Shown: positions 51,145 to 61,954, counted from the stretch's first letter. The stretch: DNA of 64,000 nucleotides from Doris montereyensis (GCA_037039925.1 JAXRKP010000384.1:155001-219000), one strand, 5' to 3'. Program-made: numbers and translations. Notes: generated by a model from the sequence alone, not told the origin.

Positions 51145-51937
51145 CTAGCGACTGGCCTTGTCGTTTCCCGACTTCTGGAGAAGTGATGCAAACTTGCATC
51201 CAGGTTGACAATTGCGTGCATGTGGGCCGAATTTGGTATGGTAGAAACAAACTGGGGCTGGTGGAGATGCTGTGTTTGTTCCCGGGCGACGAGAGTTTTG
51301 GTTATGGGACCTGAACCTAATGGACTCCACCCCTGCAGGAGACGGTTGGTCGGTAGCATGTGCAATCTGCTGGATGTTAGTACCAGAACGCGCTTCCCAA
51401 ACCCGATCGGCAGCCTCTGCCAGTTTTTCCAAATCATCGAAGTCCTGACCTGCAATGATGGTGCGGACATCGGCAGGTAGGTTGGAGAGGAACAATGCTC
51501 TTTTGAGGGTTTGAGGATCATCGTTTAATGCGTTGATCTTTCGTAACAGGGCAGTGGGCTTCCTATCGCCTAGACCGTTTAGGTTTAACAGCTCACTGTC
51601 TCGTTGAGCTTGAGATTTGCCAAATGCTTTGATCAGAGCTCTTTTGAGACTTTTGTATTTCTTAGATTCTGGGGGCTTACTAGTACATCATGCACCTCTT
51701 CAGCAGTTTTGAAATCCAGTGCACTGACAACATAGTCATATTTTGTCTGGTCTTGTGTGATGTTCTTTGTGCCGAACTGGGCTTCCACTCTAGCAAACCA
51801 GATCTCTGGGAGGAGATCCAAAATTCAGGCAGCTTGACAGATACTGCATTGACCTGGCTGCTTGGTTGTAGGGAATGCAGTTGGCTAGCTAGGGCAGCAA
51901 GTAGCGACTCGGTCGATTGGGTCTGGGGTTGAGACAT
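51145..51937 (-). pseudogene. Gag region, frameshifted, with CHCC knuckle
   Basis: Start ATG at 51937 (MSQPQTQSTESLLAALASQ). Then comes the capsid-like KLPEFW ... [20 protein letters not shown], typical of Ty3/gypsy Gag, and DPQTLKRALFLSNLPADVRT. Near its end is a zinc knuckle of spacing C-X2-H-X9-C-X3-C (51196-51249, from CFYH to CQPGC). This CHCC type, not the common CCHC, marks the CsRn1 clade. A base is missing in a C run near 51815, splitting PEFW from PEIWF. Another slip lies near 51650. Confidence 0.8.
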
Positions 51938-52137
51938 GTTGAATGTTGCAAAATAACTCTAAATCTAGATCTGATCCTAACTGACTGTACGACGTGTGGG
52001 GTGTGCTAGATCTAGATCTTGTAGCAGTACTAAAATCTAGATCTATAAAGTGCAAAGCAGAGAGTAGAGAGAGGTAGATCTACCGTGGGGCCAAGGGTAG
52101 ATCTAGATCTAGATTTAAACTGGACGAGTTCAGAATT

Positions 52138-52147
52138 GGGGTCACCA
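52138..52147 (-). other. Primer binding site, tRNA-Trp type
   Basis: Sense strand TGGTGACCCC, one base after the 5' LTR. It is complementary to CCA plus the last bases of eukaryotic tRNA-Trp as I recall it. CsRn1 elements are known to use tRNA-Trp. Confidence 0.7.
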
Positions 52148-52148
52148 A

Positions 52149-52375
52149 TTTAGCATCAAATAAGTCACGTAGAACGATAATATTCTTACGTTATGTAAAT
52201 TTAATGACGATAAACAATAACATGGAATATCATGGTTATCATGAAGAGATTGAGGTCGTGTACGTTAATCTTGTCATTCAGTAGCAGTGCCGTTTTGTGT
52301 CAACCTCAGTCACTAGTTCAAGTCAGTCCTAGCAGTTCCAAAAGGTCAACAAGGGATGTAACTCATGTCGCTACA
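52149..52375 (-). repeat. 5' LTR
   Basis: 227 bp, one substitution from the 3' LTR. Confidence 0.9.
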
Positions 52376-52379
52376 CTTT

Positions 52380-53075
52380 CCTAAGAGCACAGCGGTTTGA
52401 AAACACACCTGGGCCAGCCAAGGGTTTTGAAAGTGTTGTCATGATTACAAACTCAAAACACTAACTGTTTCACACTAATACTACACCTCTCAAGAAATCA
52501 AAACCGTTAGATACATGAAATTTAGATCCTTCTACTTCTACTCAGGTCTCGCATCCAGACCCGTGTGAAAGTGAATGAATCGTTCGTCTCATCATTTTAT
52601 TGATTGGGCTATCTTTGAAATTACTCTACTCTAAATTTCCCGCTCTGTAATCATAAACAAAAGCCACAGGAATTCTCAATATTATTTTATACTTAAAACC
52701 AGACAAGTTTGGGTAAAAAAAAAAACACTCCAACAAACCATCCGTTATGGTCTCTCTATAATTGACAGGATTTTTCTTTCTTGTTATATTTTGTTTCACC
52801 TGATGGCCTTAAAAAGAGATGATGTCATATAAGATTAAAACCCCATCACACCAAACCCCCCCTCCACCAACCCCATTCCTTGTATGTAAGAAACAGATAT
52901 TAATTCTAGGGCAATAACAATAACATAACACGTGTGTAATAATTACATGTACAAAAAAATGTGGCCTTTGGCTGAAATTAAAATAAAATCCAAACATATA
53001 CAATCTGTACTGTGGTCGTGTATGCTAAGAGTAAGATCCAACCATGGATTTGCCATGTGACTTGAGACGTGACAT
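52380..53075. other. Flank of the retrotransposon
   Basis: Nothing recognised. Confidence 0.35.
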
Positions 53076-53300
53076 GTGACATCAACACAAAAACAAAATA
53101 CTCCGCCCCTCCTCGCGACACCCGAAGGCAAGAGAGACAGAAGATGCCCAAAAACAACATGGTGTAGAATGGTGGAGATAGAGAAAGAGGAAGAGGGATG
53201 GCCTTTCTGGGACAGAGCCAGAAGAGCAGCTCAGGATAGAGAAAATTGGCGAAAACACGTTCACTCGTTCAGGCCTTATGTGTGCCTCCTGGTGTAGAGA
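53076..53300 (+). pseudogene. C-terminal remnant of a LINE reverse-transcriptase ORF
   Basis: Open to a stop at 53295-53297. PEGKRDRRCPKTTWCRMVEI then EEGWPFWDRARRAAQDRENW and RKHVHSF match the well-known LINE ORF2 ending GKR.RGRP..TWRR..E.E....G..W.....A.DR..WR..V. Nothing upstream joins it, so it is an isolated 3' fragment. Confidence 0.75.
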
Positions 53301-53407
53301 GAGTTACCGTAAGGTAAGGAAATACCCCCCCCCTTTGCCCTAAACTTTTCTCCTGACTTCAAAGTTTAAATTCATCTGATATATAGATTAAGAAGATTGT
53401 GTTTGTT

Positions 53408-53535
53408 AAATTGACATTTACCCCATCCACAATATGAGGTGATCTAAGGGTGAATTAAGAAGAAATAACAAGATAAAAGATAAGAGAAAGGGAGAAGTAG
53501 GACCCACCAGAAAAACCCGCCAACTGCCTATGAAT
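53408..53535 (-). repeat. R1 repeat copy
   Basis: TTGACATTTACCCCATCCAC, GAAATAACAAGATAAAAGAT, then GGACCCACCAGAAAAACCCG. Confidence 0.7.
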
Positions 53536-53544
53536 CTATATAAT

Positions 53545-53860
53545 TTTTAGTTGGCCGTTCTCCGTTCACCAACAGTTATTGCCCAGCTACTAAGAGCAAC
53601 CGTATTTTACATGTGGGTTCTAAATGATCCCAAGATCGTTTTCAATTAAGGAAGTTTTTCTACCAAAAGCCATGTTTAATTTTATTGAAAATTTCATTGT
53701 TTCCCCATCTTTGAGTAGAATTTTCATTCACCTAAGCCGCCATTTTGAACAGGTTTTATTATTAAAAAGTTGGAATTGTGCCAAGCACGCCTACCTGCAT
53801 AAGCTCAGTATCGAATGCTGACCTGATCTAATAATCGTACTTGGTATGGGGTGTGACATG
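53545..53860 (+). repeat. Unnamed interspersed repeat (paired with 32588-32885)
   Basis: See 32588. This copy has an insertion after ATTTTACATG and ends near AATAATCGTACTTGGTATG. Confidence 0.6.
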
Positions 53861-54074
53861 CTTGTAAATCAAAATATTTTTCTTTTTGTAATGCGCCCAG
53901 AACTCTATATATGAGATGTTGGTGCAACATAAATGTGCATTATTAATATTATTCTTGTTACAACACAAGATGAAGAGCACTCAACAGACAAGTAAAAATT
54001 GTGTAAATTTGTAAAGAAAATTTGTGATCCTCAAAGACAAAAATGGTGAAAGAAAGAATTTATTGCAGTTATAC

Positions 54075-54155
<81 letters not shown>

Positions 54156-54782
54156 TAAACTTCAATCATGTGTCTCGCTATGGAATCAACCATTTAATAC
54201 AATAACTTATTTTCAAATAACCAAAACAAAACCAAAATAAATTTATAAAAACATTTAACACTACGTCAACATCATAAACTTTAGCATTTCTTGCGTATAT
54301 TAAAAAATTTACGGGACTTTCATCACTTTAATTAAACAGCATCATTTTAAAGGCACTTGAAAAACATTATGATTACAGTCAGTCATGAAACACTCCTTTA
54401 CGATGGATTTTCAAAAATGAAGACTTTCAAACTGGAAGAAGGACGTAACATCAACAGGATACGTCTACACATATAAAATCAAATTTAAATAACACCGTAT
54501 GAATTTCTTATCATTATTAAAGACTACGAAAGTTAATGAATCTTGAATTAATCAATATACATTTAAATTATCATGTGACCACCAAGTTTATTTTATTGCA
54601 GGGTTTTTTTCCTCCATATCATCATCACGTGTGTCTTGTTGTGCAATAAAAGACAGGAGAATGTCTGACCAGTTGATGAATACAAAAAAATAAACAATAC
54701 ATTGACTACAGAACTGTGAAACTGAGACAATTTTAACAGCATTGATTATGTCATGAATGTCTTTATTATAATGCGTATCATG
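53861..54782. other. AT-rich spacer with a (TAA)n tract
   Basis: (TAA)n at 54074-54154. No gene recognised. Confidence 0.5.
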
Positions 54783-55130
54783 ATAGTGGAAATGAGATGG
54801 CCCAGTGGTTAATAGGCATTGCACTGTGATCCAGAGGTACTGGGTTCGAGCCCCACTTCAGGCATTTCGTAGTTTTTTCCTTGGGCAAGAAAATGTACTC
54901 AATCTGCCTGCCTGGACAATATGGATGACTCCTGTTGCACTGAGCGTAAGCCCAATGGCAGCTATTATTCTGTACCCTGAAGAAATTGGAATTATTTTTA
55001 TTATAGCCCCAAGCCTCGTTACCCGTTCTTGCTTTAGACTTACCTTTATCAACCCGCACAAGCTACAGGAAATATGATTCAAACACAAATACATAATAAT
55101 AATATTAATAATAATAATAATAATAATGAT
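54783..55130 (+). mobile_element. SINE family 5, tRNA-headed, with (AAT)n-type tail
   Basis: Head AGATGGCCCAGTGGTTAATA (A box) and TACTGGGTTCGAGCCCCAC (B box). The body ends near CTACAGGAAATATGATTC, followed by ATAATAATAATATTAATAAT. It is single in this window. A copy of this kind with a strong B box could still be transcribed by Pol III. Confidence 0.65.
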
Positions 55131-55244
55131 ATGGATTTAGATAGCTCTTGAAACCACTGAGTACCTGGCTAGGCTTGAAACATTGTGTCCTGCAAACACA
55201 CACTCAAATGTACACCAGGTCGTTTTCCTTAAGACTTGAATCAT

Positions 55245-55380
55245 TGAAATTTACCCTGCCCACCATATGCAGTGATCTCAGGGTGGATTATGAGGGAAAC
55301 AGTCAGATGAAAGATAAGTGAAAAGAAGAAAAGAAAAAGAAGCAGGAGCAACCAGCAACGCCCTCCAACCACCCACTAGA
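55245..55380 (-). repeat. R1 repeat copy
   Basis: ATTGAAATTTACCCTGCCCA, GATCTCAGGGTGGATTATGA, then GCAACGCCCTCCAACCACCC. Confidence 0.75.
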
Positions 55381-56734
55381 CTTTTTAAAATTTAATCAAT
55401 GCCAAGCCTCATGAGATTAAGAGTTCAAACCCAGGAGGTAAAGGTCGCAAGTTCTTATGTCCATCACATTGACCATCAATGCCATGTTCTCATGTTTCAC
55501 GTCGTGTAACATCACTCATTAAGTACAATTAAATTCAAACAAAATATTCCAAGTAATGCAAATGACAAGACGAGCAACTTAAAAAGAATTATGCAAGTCT
55601 GGCAACTTAACAACTGGGCCATCGACGCAACTTCTGCTAATTTCTAATATAATATAAAAAAATGTAAAAATTTCAGACATGATTGAATAAAGCAAAGAGA
55701 ACTGAACGGGTTAATTTTAGAGTTTTTTTCCTCCATGATTTTTGGCAACTACTGCGTTATTGCGTCTTAGTATGGTGACCTCCTGCCATGCAGAGATGGA
55801 AATAAACGTCAAAAGATTTCAAATATGAGATCTATATGGAGAGTTTTTATCTTCTTTTCTTTTTTTTTTTACTTTGGAAGAGTAGGGGTGAGGGTGATTG
55901 ACAAATAGAGTTAATGAAATAGTGATTAATTAATTAATGAAAAGTAATGCTTAGAAACTACATATAGGTAGATGGTCATGTCCTGAATGGTGAAATTATA
56001 GAATTCAACTCAGTGATAAGATATATACACATTGAATCGAAGATGAGTTGGCCAACATGGCAACAATGCTTCAATGGCTTTTACTTCTAAATGATATGAA
56101 TAAAGCAAGAAATCGTTTTTTGCTCTGTTTTTGCTTGATATTATGTTGAAATGAAACCCTGTATGCCCATGCACACGTCTCTTCTGGTAACCATCATTCC
56201 TCATTCTAGCCACAGAGCAAAGGATGTCTGAATCATATGAACAATGATATTTTTGTGCCATACATCCTTTACAGCCTGCGTCAGCAGCAATAGTGACAAC
56301 CAGATACAGGTAAAAATTTTAAAAAATAAAAATGGACACAGATACTGAGATACCAACTTGTTGCGGTAAAAAAAAAAATAATTAAAAATTTGAATATATT
56401 TTTAGAGGAATCCCTCACACATTAAGTCAATTCGCAAACTGGTAGCCATTCCAGTACACAACCAACCACACTTGAACTTTCATGCCGTTGTGCAAGAAGT
56501 CCTTCATGAACAAGGGCTCGGCCAATTTAACACTAACACTACTAACAATGAGGCATCGTGGTAAACACGTTCACACATTCACAATTTGGTAATTACATCA
56601 CGTCACCGTCACAAAAAAAGAAAAAAAGAAAAACAAAACAAAAAAAGAGGATTTTCTAAAGCTTACAGCTTTCAAATACTAGGACATAGTATGATGGCAA
56701 ATAAACGGAAAGATTGATGGCAACAACAAGGGAT
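55381..56734. other. 3' flank of the UIF-like gene
   Basis: AT-rich; would hold its 3' UTR. No clear polyadenylation signal chosen and no other gene seen. Confidence 0.4.
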
Positions 56735-56815
56735 CTACACAAACACCTTGCGGCCATCAAGTGAAGTTTCTGAGCTGGACTGCGAGGAGAATCTGTCGTT
56801 CAGACTTAAATTTGT
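56735..56815 (-). CDS. UIF/FYTTD1-like mRNA export adaptor, last exon
   Basis: Acceptor CCTTCCACAG, phase 0, then 26 codons and TAG at 56737-56735. The peptide TNLSLNDRFSSQSSSETS, ending GRKVFV, resembles the end of UIF/FYTTD1, where a TLNERF motif is followed by a short tail ending in a basic-Phe-Val cluster. UIF recruits the helicase UAP56/DDX39B and hands mRNA to NXF1 in the nucleus (known for the vertebrate protein). The match is short and from memory, so the family call is tentative, but the exon itself is well supported by phase and splice sites. Confidence 0.55.
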   Translation of the reverse strand, partial: TNLSLNDRFSSQSSSETSLDGRKVFV

Positions 56816-57213
56816 CTGTGGAAGGGTTTGAGGAAAGATAAAAAAGAAAAAAAACAAGAATTATACAAAACTCAATAGAATGATGCAGTTCTAATATCAA
56901 ATCATGTTATCATAGCAACTACCAACATCATTAGCAAGTTCGAAATACAATTATCCACAAAGGTTTCTATGAGCAGACAGGTAGTATGTCTTACTATGTG
57001 TGTGACTAAGACTACAAGGAGCTTACCCCTCCCTCATGACTATTATAAGGAGAAAAGCAAATTTGTTCTGATAAAAAGAGGTGAAAAATGTAAGTAAGAA
57101 CAGGAAGATTTATTTGAATTTAAAAAACTAAAACAAAGAACAAACAAAAAAAGACAAAAACCAAACTCTACAATCGCTATGATGAAATAAATGTATAAAA
57201 ATACTACACTTAC
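56816..57213. other. Intron of the UIF-like gene
   Basis: GTAAGT donor at 57213 (minus), CTTCCACAG acceptor at 56816. Nothing else recognised. Confidence 0.55.
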
Positions 57214-57276
57214 CGATGGGGCTGCAAACATATTTTTCTGGAATTTGTAAGTAGTTGGCTGGGTTGGCTTCAACTT
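57214..57276 (-). CDS. UIF-like gene, internal exon
   Basis: 63 bp, phase 0 to 0, encoding KLKPTQPTTYKFQKNMFAAP and a final Ser. Acceptor CCCCCCCACAG, donor GTAAGT. Clean splice sites and no stop. Confidence 0.6.
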
Positions 57277-57321
57277 CTGTGGGGGGGGAAAAAAGTGACT
57301 GATTAGTGGCTTTTTCGTTTG

Positions 57322-57480
57322 ATTTGGTTTACCCATATCCACAACTACGGTAATCTCGGGGGTTTTCGGTAGATTATACTATAAAAACGTTGAGACAAAT
57401 TTTCAACCGTCGGCGGGCTTGAACCCACGACCTTTGGGTTGAGCGACTGACACTTTGCCTCTGGACAATTGAGTCCCCCA
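57322..57480 (-). mobile_element. SINE family 2, truncated copy
   Basis: ACCCATATCCACAACTACGG and the head region CGGGCTTGAACCCACGACCT, with TTTGCCTCTGGACAATTGAG. The middle of the element is missing. Confidence 0.65.
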
Positions 57481-57599
57481 GAGGACAATGAAAAGGCGTA
57501 CATAAACATTACGTTCAAATGCGACCACCATAACAATGAGCATATTTCTATAGCGCAGTCAGGGGCTCTTGGCGCTTCACGTAGATAGAACAAGTTAAA

Positions 57600-57968
57600 T
57601 GCACACAATTTTCATTCATGAATTGAAAAAAATATGTCTTACGCTGGTTCTTAAAATTAGGCCGTAAATCTATTTCCCACAGACTAAGAGGGGGAGTGAA
57701 TTCTAGATGGTCGTTTAAAAATGAAAAAGGATCTCAATCCTGCTTAAGTACAAGTTCTGGGAATAGCCAAAAGGGAGAGATAAGTTACTGAAAGCAGGTT
57801 GCTGGGAACGGAATATGTGATAAGTAGTTCCGAAAGGTAGGGAGGGGCTGTGTTTTCAAGACAACGATAGACTAGGATGCATGCCTTGTATTGGATTCTT
57901 TTCTCAACTGGAAGCCAATGTAATTTGGAGAGCAAAGGGGCGGCTGAGTAAAATTCCATGAGGATCAT
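57600..57968 (-). pseudogene. LINE reverse-transcriptase C-terminal remnant
   Basis: SAAPLLSKLHWLPVEKRIQY then KACILVYRCLENTAPPYLSE and LLITYSVPSNLL match the conserved LHWLPV..RI.YK...LVY..L....P.YL motif after the RT core of CR1/Jockey-type LINEs. Lies in an intron of the UIF-like gene. Confidence 0.75.
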
Positions 57969-58049
57969 GACGTCCCATCTTCATGAGACTTGAGTTTAAG
58001 TCAGGCCAGATTTTGACAATAAGAAAATAAGCACAGACTTGGCAAAACT

Positions 58050-58327
58050 CTTTCACTGCCATTACGGCCCATAGAGCCAGAGCTTATCCCAGTTTCTGTA
58101 GTGTGAAGCTGAAGAGGTGATAATAATCATCTATTGGACAGGACACAAGTCTGACGCGGGTATTTACTCCCACGCTAGTGCTTGTACCCAATTGCACCTG
58201 GGTCGAGTGGGGGAAATGCGTGTTAATCGTCATGCCTAAGGAAGACTACGTTGGGCCTAGCTTTGCTAGGATTCGAACCCAGGTCTTTATGATTCCCAGT
58301 CCGACAGCCTAACCACTCCGCCACACC
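58050..58327 (-). mobile_element. SINE family 1, near full length
   Basis: TAGAGCCAGAGCTTATCCC, TATTTACTCCCACGCTAGTG, then head GGATTCGAACCCAGGTC and AGCCTAACCACTCCGCCAC, all as written on the + strand of a minus-oriented copy. Confidence 0.75.
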
Positions 58328-58492
58328 TATCTCTATATATGTGCACAGCTGTCGTTGTCTTTTCCAATCCATTGTCATCCTAACTTGATCTCAAATAGTA
58401 GCAATCAATCGTCTATCCAATGTTCTTAAATTTAACTTTTTTTAAAAACCAACACACAACTATTCTTTTAAAAATCATTTCAACAAACTCAC

Positions 58493-58538
58493 CTTCAACT
58501 GATCTTGGAAAGAAGGCTTTGAACTAGCATTGTTGTGA
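58493..58538 (-). CDS. UIF-like gene, short internal exon
   Basis: 46 bp, starts in phase 2, ends in phase 0. It encodes (H)HNNASSKPSFQDQLK. Acceptor TTTACTTTTTCAG, donor GTGAGT. Its phases link 60970 and 57276 exactly. Confidence 0.55.
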
Positions 58539-58804
58539 CTGAAAAAGTAAAGATTGTATACTCAATGTCAATTGTGCCATCTACAACAAAACGTGTATAC
58601 AAATTTAAAGAAAAGGGAAAGTAAGTTCCATACTTAGAGTTGAGCTTAGAAGAATCAGGCGTAGGGCTGTAATTTTCAGTGTGGTAGTTGCCATAGTTAT
58701 GTAATTAATTTGTGAACAATACGAAGAAGCCACAGTGGAGTGAAGTCAAAGGCGAAATATGACAATAAGTGACAACTCCACTAATAAAGACAGAACAAAC
58801 ACGT

Positions 58805-58831
58805 GACGTTTCGGGTATAACCCTTCGTCAG
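58805..58831 (-). ncRNA. Hammerhead-like ribozyme core, left arm of element C
   Basis: Minus strand: CTGACGA (58831-58825), a helix II candidate GGGT/ACCC, then GAAAC, and GTC as the predicted cleavage site. Helix III would be only AC/GT, the minimal form that is thought to act as a dimer. Confidence 0.5.
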
Positions 58832-59542
58832 ACAACAAACGAGAAATATCTAGAATCTAGATCTAAGTACTACCTCAGGCATCACACAATGTCATGTCAG
58901 AAGAAAAACATAAAGGAGACAGAAAGAAAGAAAAAGATAGTGATGATAAGAAACGTAGCAGAGGGGGATGTGAAGAATGAGTGAGAGTGGAAGGTTCAAA
59001 TCTAGAATGAAATAAAAATAGGAAAATAAGTAAGTAATAAAAGGTGAGAAGGAGATAAAGAGAAGGAGAGAAATAGAGAGAGAGAGAGAGAGAGAAAAAA
59101 AGAAAGAAAAAAATGCAGGGAAGAAAGAAAGGGAGAGAGAAACGTGTGAGTATGAGAAATGAGAAGAAAAATAGGATAAATATAAGACTAGATCTATATC
59201 TCACTGGGTCTAGAAAAGAAGAAATGATAGAGAATGAATGAAAGGAAGTATCAATCAAGGCAAAAATTTACACTGAAGGTGCGAAATGTATATAAATTAC
59301 AAATTTATCGATGCAATAAGGGAAGAGAGTAAACAACTTATCTGAAATTTCAAAACATGCCAGTTAGCAATAGCTGATGCTTTCCAAGTTATCGAAGTCT
59401 TAAGTATTTTCTCCTTGGTGCTACGTTTCTTATCATCACTGTCTTTTTCTTTCTTTCTCCTTTATGTTTTTCTTCTGACATCACATTGTGTGATGCCTGA
59501 GGTATTACTTAGATCTATATTCTAGATATTTTCGTTTGTTGT

Positions 59543-59568
59543 CTGATGAAGGGTTATACCGAAACGTC
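59543..59568 (+). ncRNA. Hammerhead-like ribozyme core, right arm of element C
   Basis: CTGATGA (59543-59549), AGGGTTATACC, GAAAC (59561-59565), then GTC. One C of helix II is missing compared with the left arm. Confidence 0.5.
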
Positions 59569-59631
59569 ACGTGTTTGTTCTGTCTTTATTAGTGGAGTTG
59601 TCATTTATTGTCATATTTTGTAATTAATTTG

Positions 59632-60969
59632 ATATAGCGCCTAGTGTCCATAAAATATGCTCAGTCGTGCTTTACAGTTCAATTCAACAAATGAAGGAGT
59701 CATTTCAATACTGTGCCTAAATCATAATTATGTCATTGAGAGAAAAATGCCAAAAACCATTGACTTTGGCACTGTTGTCTTTGGGAATTCCATATTTCAA
59801 ACGGCTTTAAACATGATGTATTTTCATCATATCATTTTCAATTTTCAGGGAGCATGATTTCCACTTATTTCCCAAGATTATCTCTCTGTCTCGCTATTGA
59901 ACTCAGCCCTTCAAATACATAAATCGTTCAATTTATGAATATAAAAATAAAATACAACTGTGGCAGACATCAATAAACAATTATTACTTTTCCGTCCGAA
60001 ATAAGGTGGAGAAAAAAGAAAAAGGGCAAACCTTCCACGATTTCCAACTTGTAGAACCACATTAGAATTAGAATTTCTAGGACGCCACCTGAAATTGTTA
60101 AAAATGAAGGCTGAATGTAACAGGTAGAAATGAATGTAAAAATTACAACCGTTATATTTTTATTGTAGCTGCAAAATCTATTCAGAATAAAACATTGACA
60201 AGACAAGGTTTGCAAAAATGAAAAAAAAGATATAAGATTACTGATAAATATCCAACTCTTTGAGTGTCAAAAAAAGTTATTGCTCCATGCCAGATTAATT
60301 CTACCCCCCCCCCCCACACACTCCCACACACTCACACACACACAGGTGATACGTTTCAAAGGCATAATATAACTTTGCAAAACATGGGAGTGCCAATTGC
60401 CGACCTATCCGTGCTTCCACTGAGTTGTTCTGTGTTAAAACGACAATGGTATCGGCTGTGGGCGTCCCCTCACAATCTTAGTCGTATTAGACCATGAAAC
60501 CAAATTTGTGAGGAAACGCCATCAACCGATACATACAGGCGTTGAGTATATACAGCAACCCAGCGGAAGCATCAATAGATCAGTGATTCGCACTCAAAAA
60601 GTTAAAAGATGTCACAATGAATTTGACAGGATTGCTGTTTCTCCTTGAAAACTATAAAAACAAACAAACAAAACAACAAGTGCAAAATGTTAACACCACA
60701 TCAGGACAACAATATCCTAACAGCAAAAGACTATAAATAAGGAAAACAAAACAAAAAGACTTTTGTTACTAATATCGTTAAAATTTCACTAGAAAATACA
60801 TGAAACTATTAAGACAAATGTGATCGAAATAAGCATACAAACGAAAAAGAATCTTTTCTTTTTTTTTTTCATTCCCCTTAATTCCTCCTCTATTCATCTG
60901 GCGTCATGTTTCTTTGTCTCTTTATGAGTAGTCATCAGATCATTATCGGAGCTGCGCTGTCATACTTAC
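59632..60969. other. Intron of the UIF-like gene
   Basis: A C/CA-rich patch at 60305-60345. No exon recognised. Confidence 0.45.
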
Positions 60970-61152
60970 TGCCTTCTTCTGTTGCCCACCCTTGAGTTTG
61001 GGATAGTCACTGAGGTGTTCAACATTTGCCTGTCCGGGGAAATGGAGAGATTTGGCAAGCTGGTGCTGGCATTAAGGGGCTGGGTCATTAGGCCTGCCAG
61101 GAGTTTTCGTCTTCCCCGTCCCATCTGTGTTCCATTCTGATCAGAATTAAAA
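60970..61152 (-). CDS. UIF-like gene, internal exon
   Basis: Encodes NGTQMGRGRRKLLAGLMTQP, LNASTSLPNLSISPDRQMLN and TSVTIPNSRVGNRRR, with donor GTAAGT. Two acceptors are possible. 61152 (TTTTGAAAG) joins the exon at 63382 in frame. 61136 (TTCTGATCAG) is a better site but would shift the frame unless an unseen exon lies between. Basic, with RG clusters, as in RNA-binding export adaptors. Confidence 0.55.
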
Positions 61153-61828
61153 CTTTCAAAATAAGCACACAAAATCACAATGTAATGTAAATTATGAGCA
61201 GTAAATACACAATGTAATTATTGGAGACCTTAATAAAAAGCAAAGATTGAAATTAAAGAGCACACGCGAGACACTGGGATACATGACATACCCTTTTCGA
61301 ATTGGACTACGAAAGGAAAGAGGTGTGAGACTCGTACGCTTTACTGACGAAAAAGGATTTGCCAACGCTAAATTCTTTATTGAGAAAACTTGTGAAAAGA
61401 ATGTGGCCGTGGGAACCACCAGATAAAGAATCTAAAAACTTGATAGATAACGTGCTGGTATCTAACAGGACTACAGTTAAACAAGGTGTCAAGTGAAAAT
61501 TTCCTACCTCAACACAAAAAATCCTACCTAGGAAATGAAATATTCTCCCGACGCCAGAAACGGAGAACAGCGTAAATATTTCCAATTTCAATGCTTTATT
61601 ATAAGTTGTTAATCAAAATCGTAAAAGTGAATGAATTTCAAGTGCATCTCAATGAAGTTAAAACAACTGTGGGGTCATCATAAAAGTTGATATCAATAGC
61701 GACCACAGAATGGTAAGAGGGACAATCAAAATTTTATGACCGACAGATTTGCAGCCCTTCAAGATAACATAACATTAATCAACATTCTGAGAAATGTAAT
61801 ACAAGAGAAGATATATATACAAGCTCGT
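61153..61828. other. Intron of the UIF-like gene
   Basis: Nothing recognised. Confidence 0.4.
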
Positions 61829-61950
61829 TTCAGTGAAATTTACCCTGTCTACCATTGCGGTGATCTCAGGGTGAATTAAGAGGAAAGATAAGTGAATGAA
61901 GGAAAGGAAAGAAGTAGAACCTACCAGCAGAACCCATCAAACGCCTGCGA
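61829..61950 (-). repeat. R1 repeat copy
   Basis: GTGAAATTTACCCTGTCTAC, GATCTCAGGGTGAATTAAGA, then GAACCTACCAGCAGAACCCA. Confidence 0.75.
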
Positions 61951-61954
61951 TGTA

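Larger units (their letters stand above)
47690..52379 (-). mobile_element. Ty3/gypsy LTR retrotransposon of the CsRn1 type
   Basis: The element spans 47694-52375 (4682 bp) and is flanked by CTTT on both sides (47690-47693 and 52376-52379), a 4-bp target duplication. Order in the sense (minus) direction: 5' LTR (52149-52375), primer site, leader rich in AGATCT, Gag with a CHCC knuckle, protease, reverse transcriptase, RNase H, integrase with HHCC and D,D,E, then polypurine tract and 3' LTR (47694-47920). There is no envelope gene. The primer site and Gag knuckle are hallmarks I recall for the CsRn1 clade of Ty3/gypsy (Metaviridae), known from flatworms, molluscs and insects. The LTRs differ at one base, so the insertion is young. 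The coding region nevertheless changes frame about eight or more times. Confidence 0.9.
58701..59631. mobile_element. Element C: large inverted-arm element with hammerhead-like motifs and 12-bp target duplication
   Basis: The insert 58713-59619 (907 bp) lies between perfect copies of GTAATTAATTTG (58701-58712 and 59620-59631). About 225 bp at each side are inverted copies of each other (about 58740-58965 and 59415-59619). Each contains CACGTGACGTTTCGG or its complement, CTCCACTAATAAAGACAGAA, and a hammerhead-like core. The central 450 bp are GA-rich and contain no protein. The left side alone has the head CCACAGTGGAGTGAAG. Target duplications of 11-15 bp and inverted arrangement fit Penelope-like retroelements or their non-autonomous relatives (retrozymes). 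Confidence 0.7.

Noticed and set aside
48386..51480. Plus-strand open frames across the LTR element
   Set aside because: Shadows of the minus-strand gag-pol.
51940..52148. Possible envelope or extra ORF in the LTR element
   Set aside because: The leader is non-coding and AGATCT-rich, and there is no room after integrase before the 3' LTR.
53981..54193. Poly-Ile open frame
   Set aside because: Translation of a (TAA)n microsatellite.
54783..54860. tRNA-like sequence with good A and B boxes; similar ones at 33668, 39326 and 25165
   Set aside because: The acceptor and anticodon stems do not close properly, and each is followed by a SINE body shared by family members.
58875..59258. 127-codon Ser/Phe/Leu-rich frame inside element C
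   Set aside because: It is the complement of GA-rich filler; no motif of reverse transcriptase or GIY-YIG nuclease.
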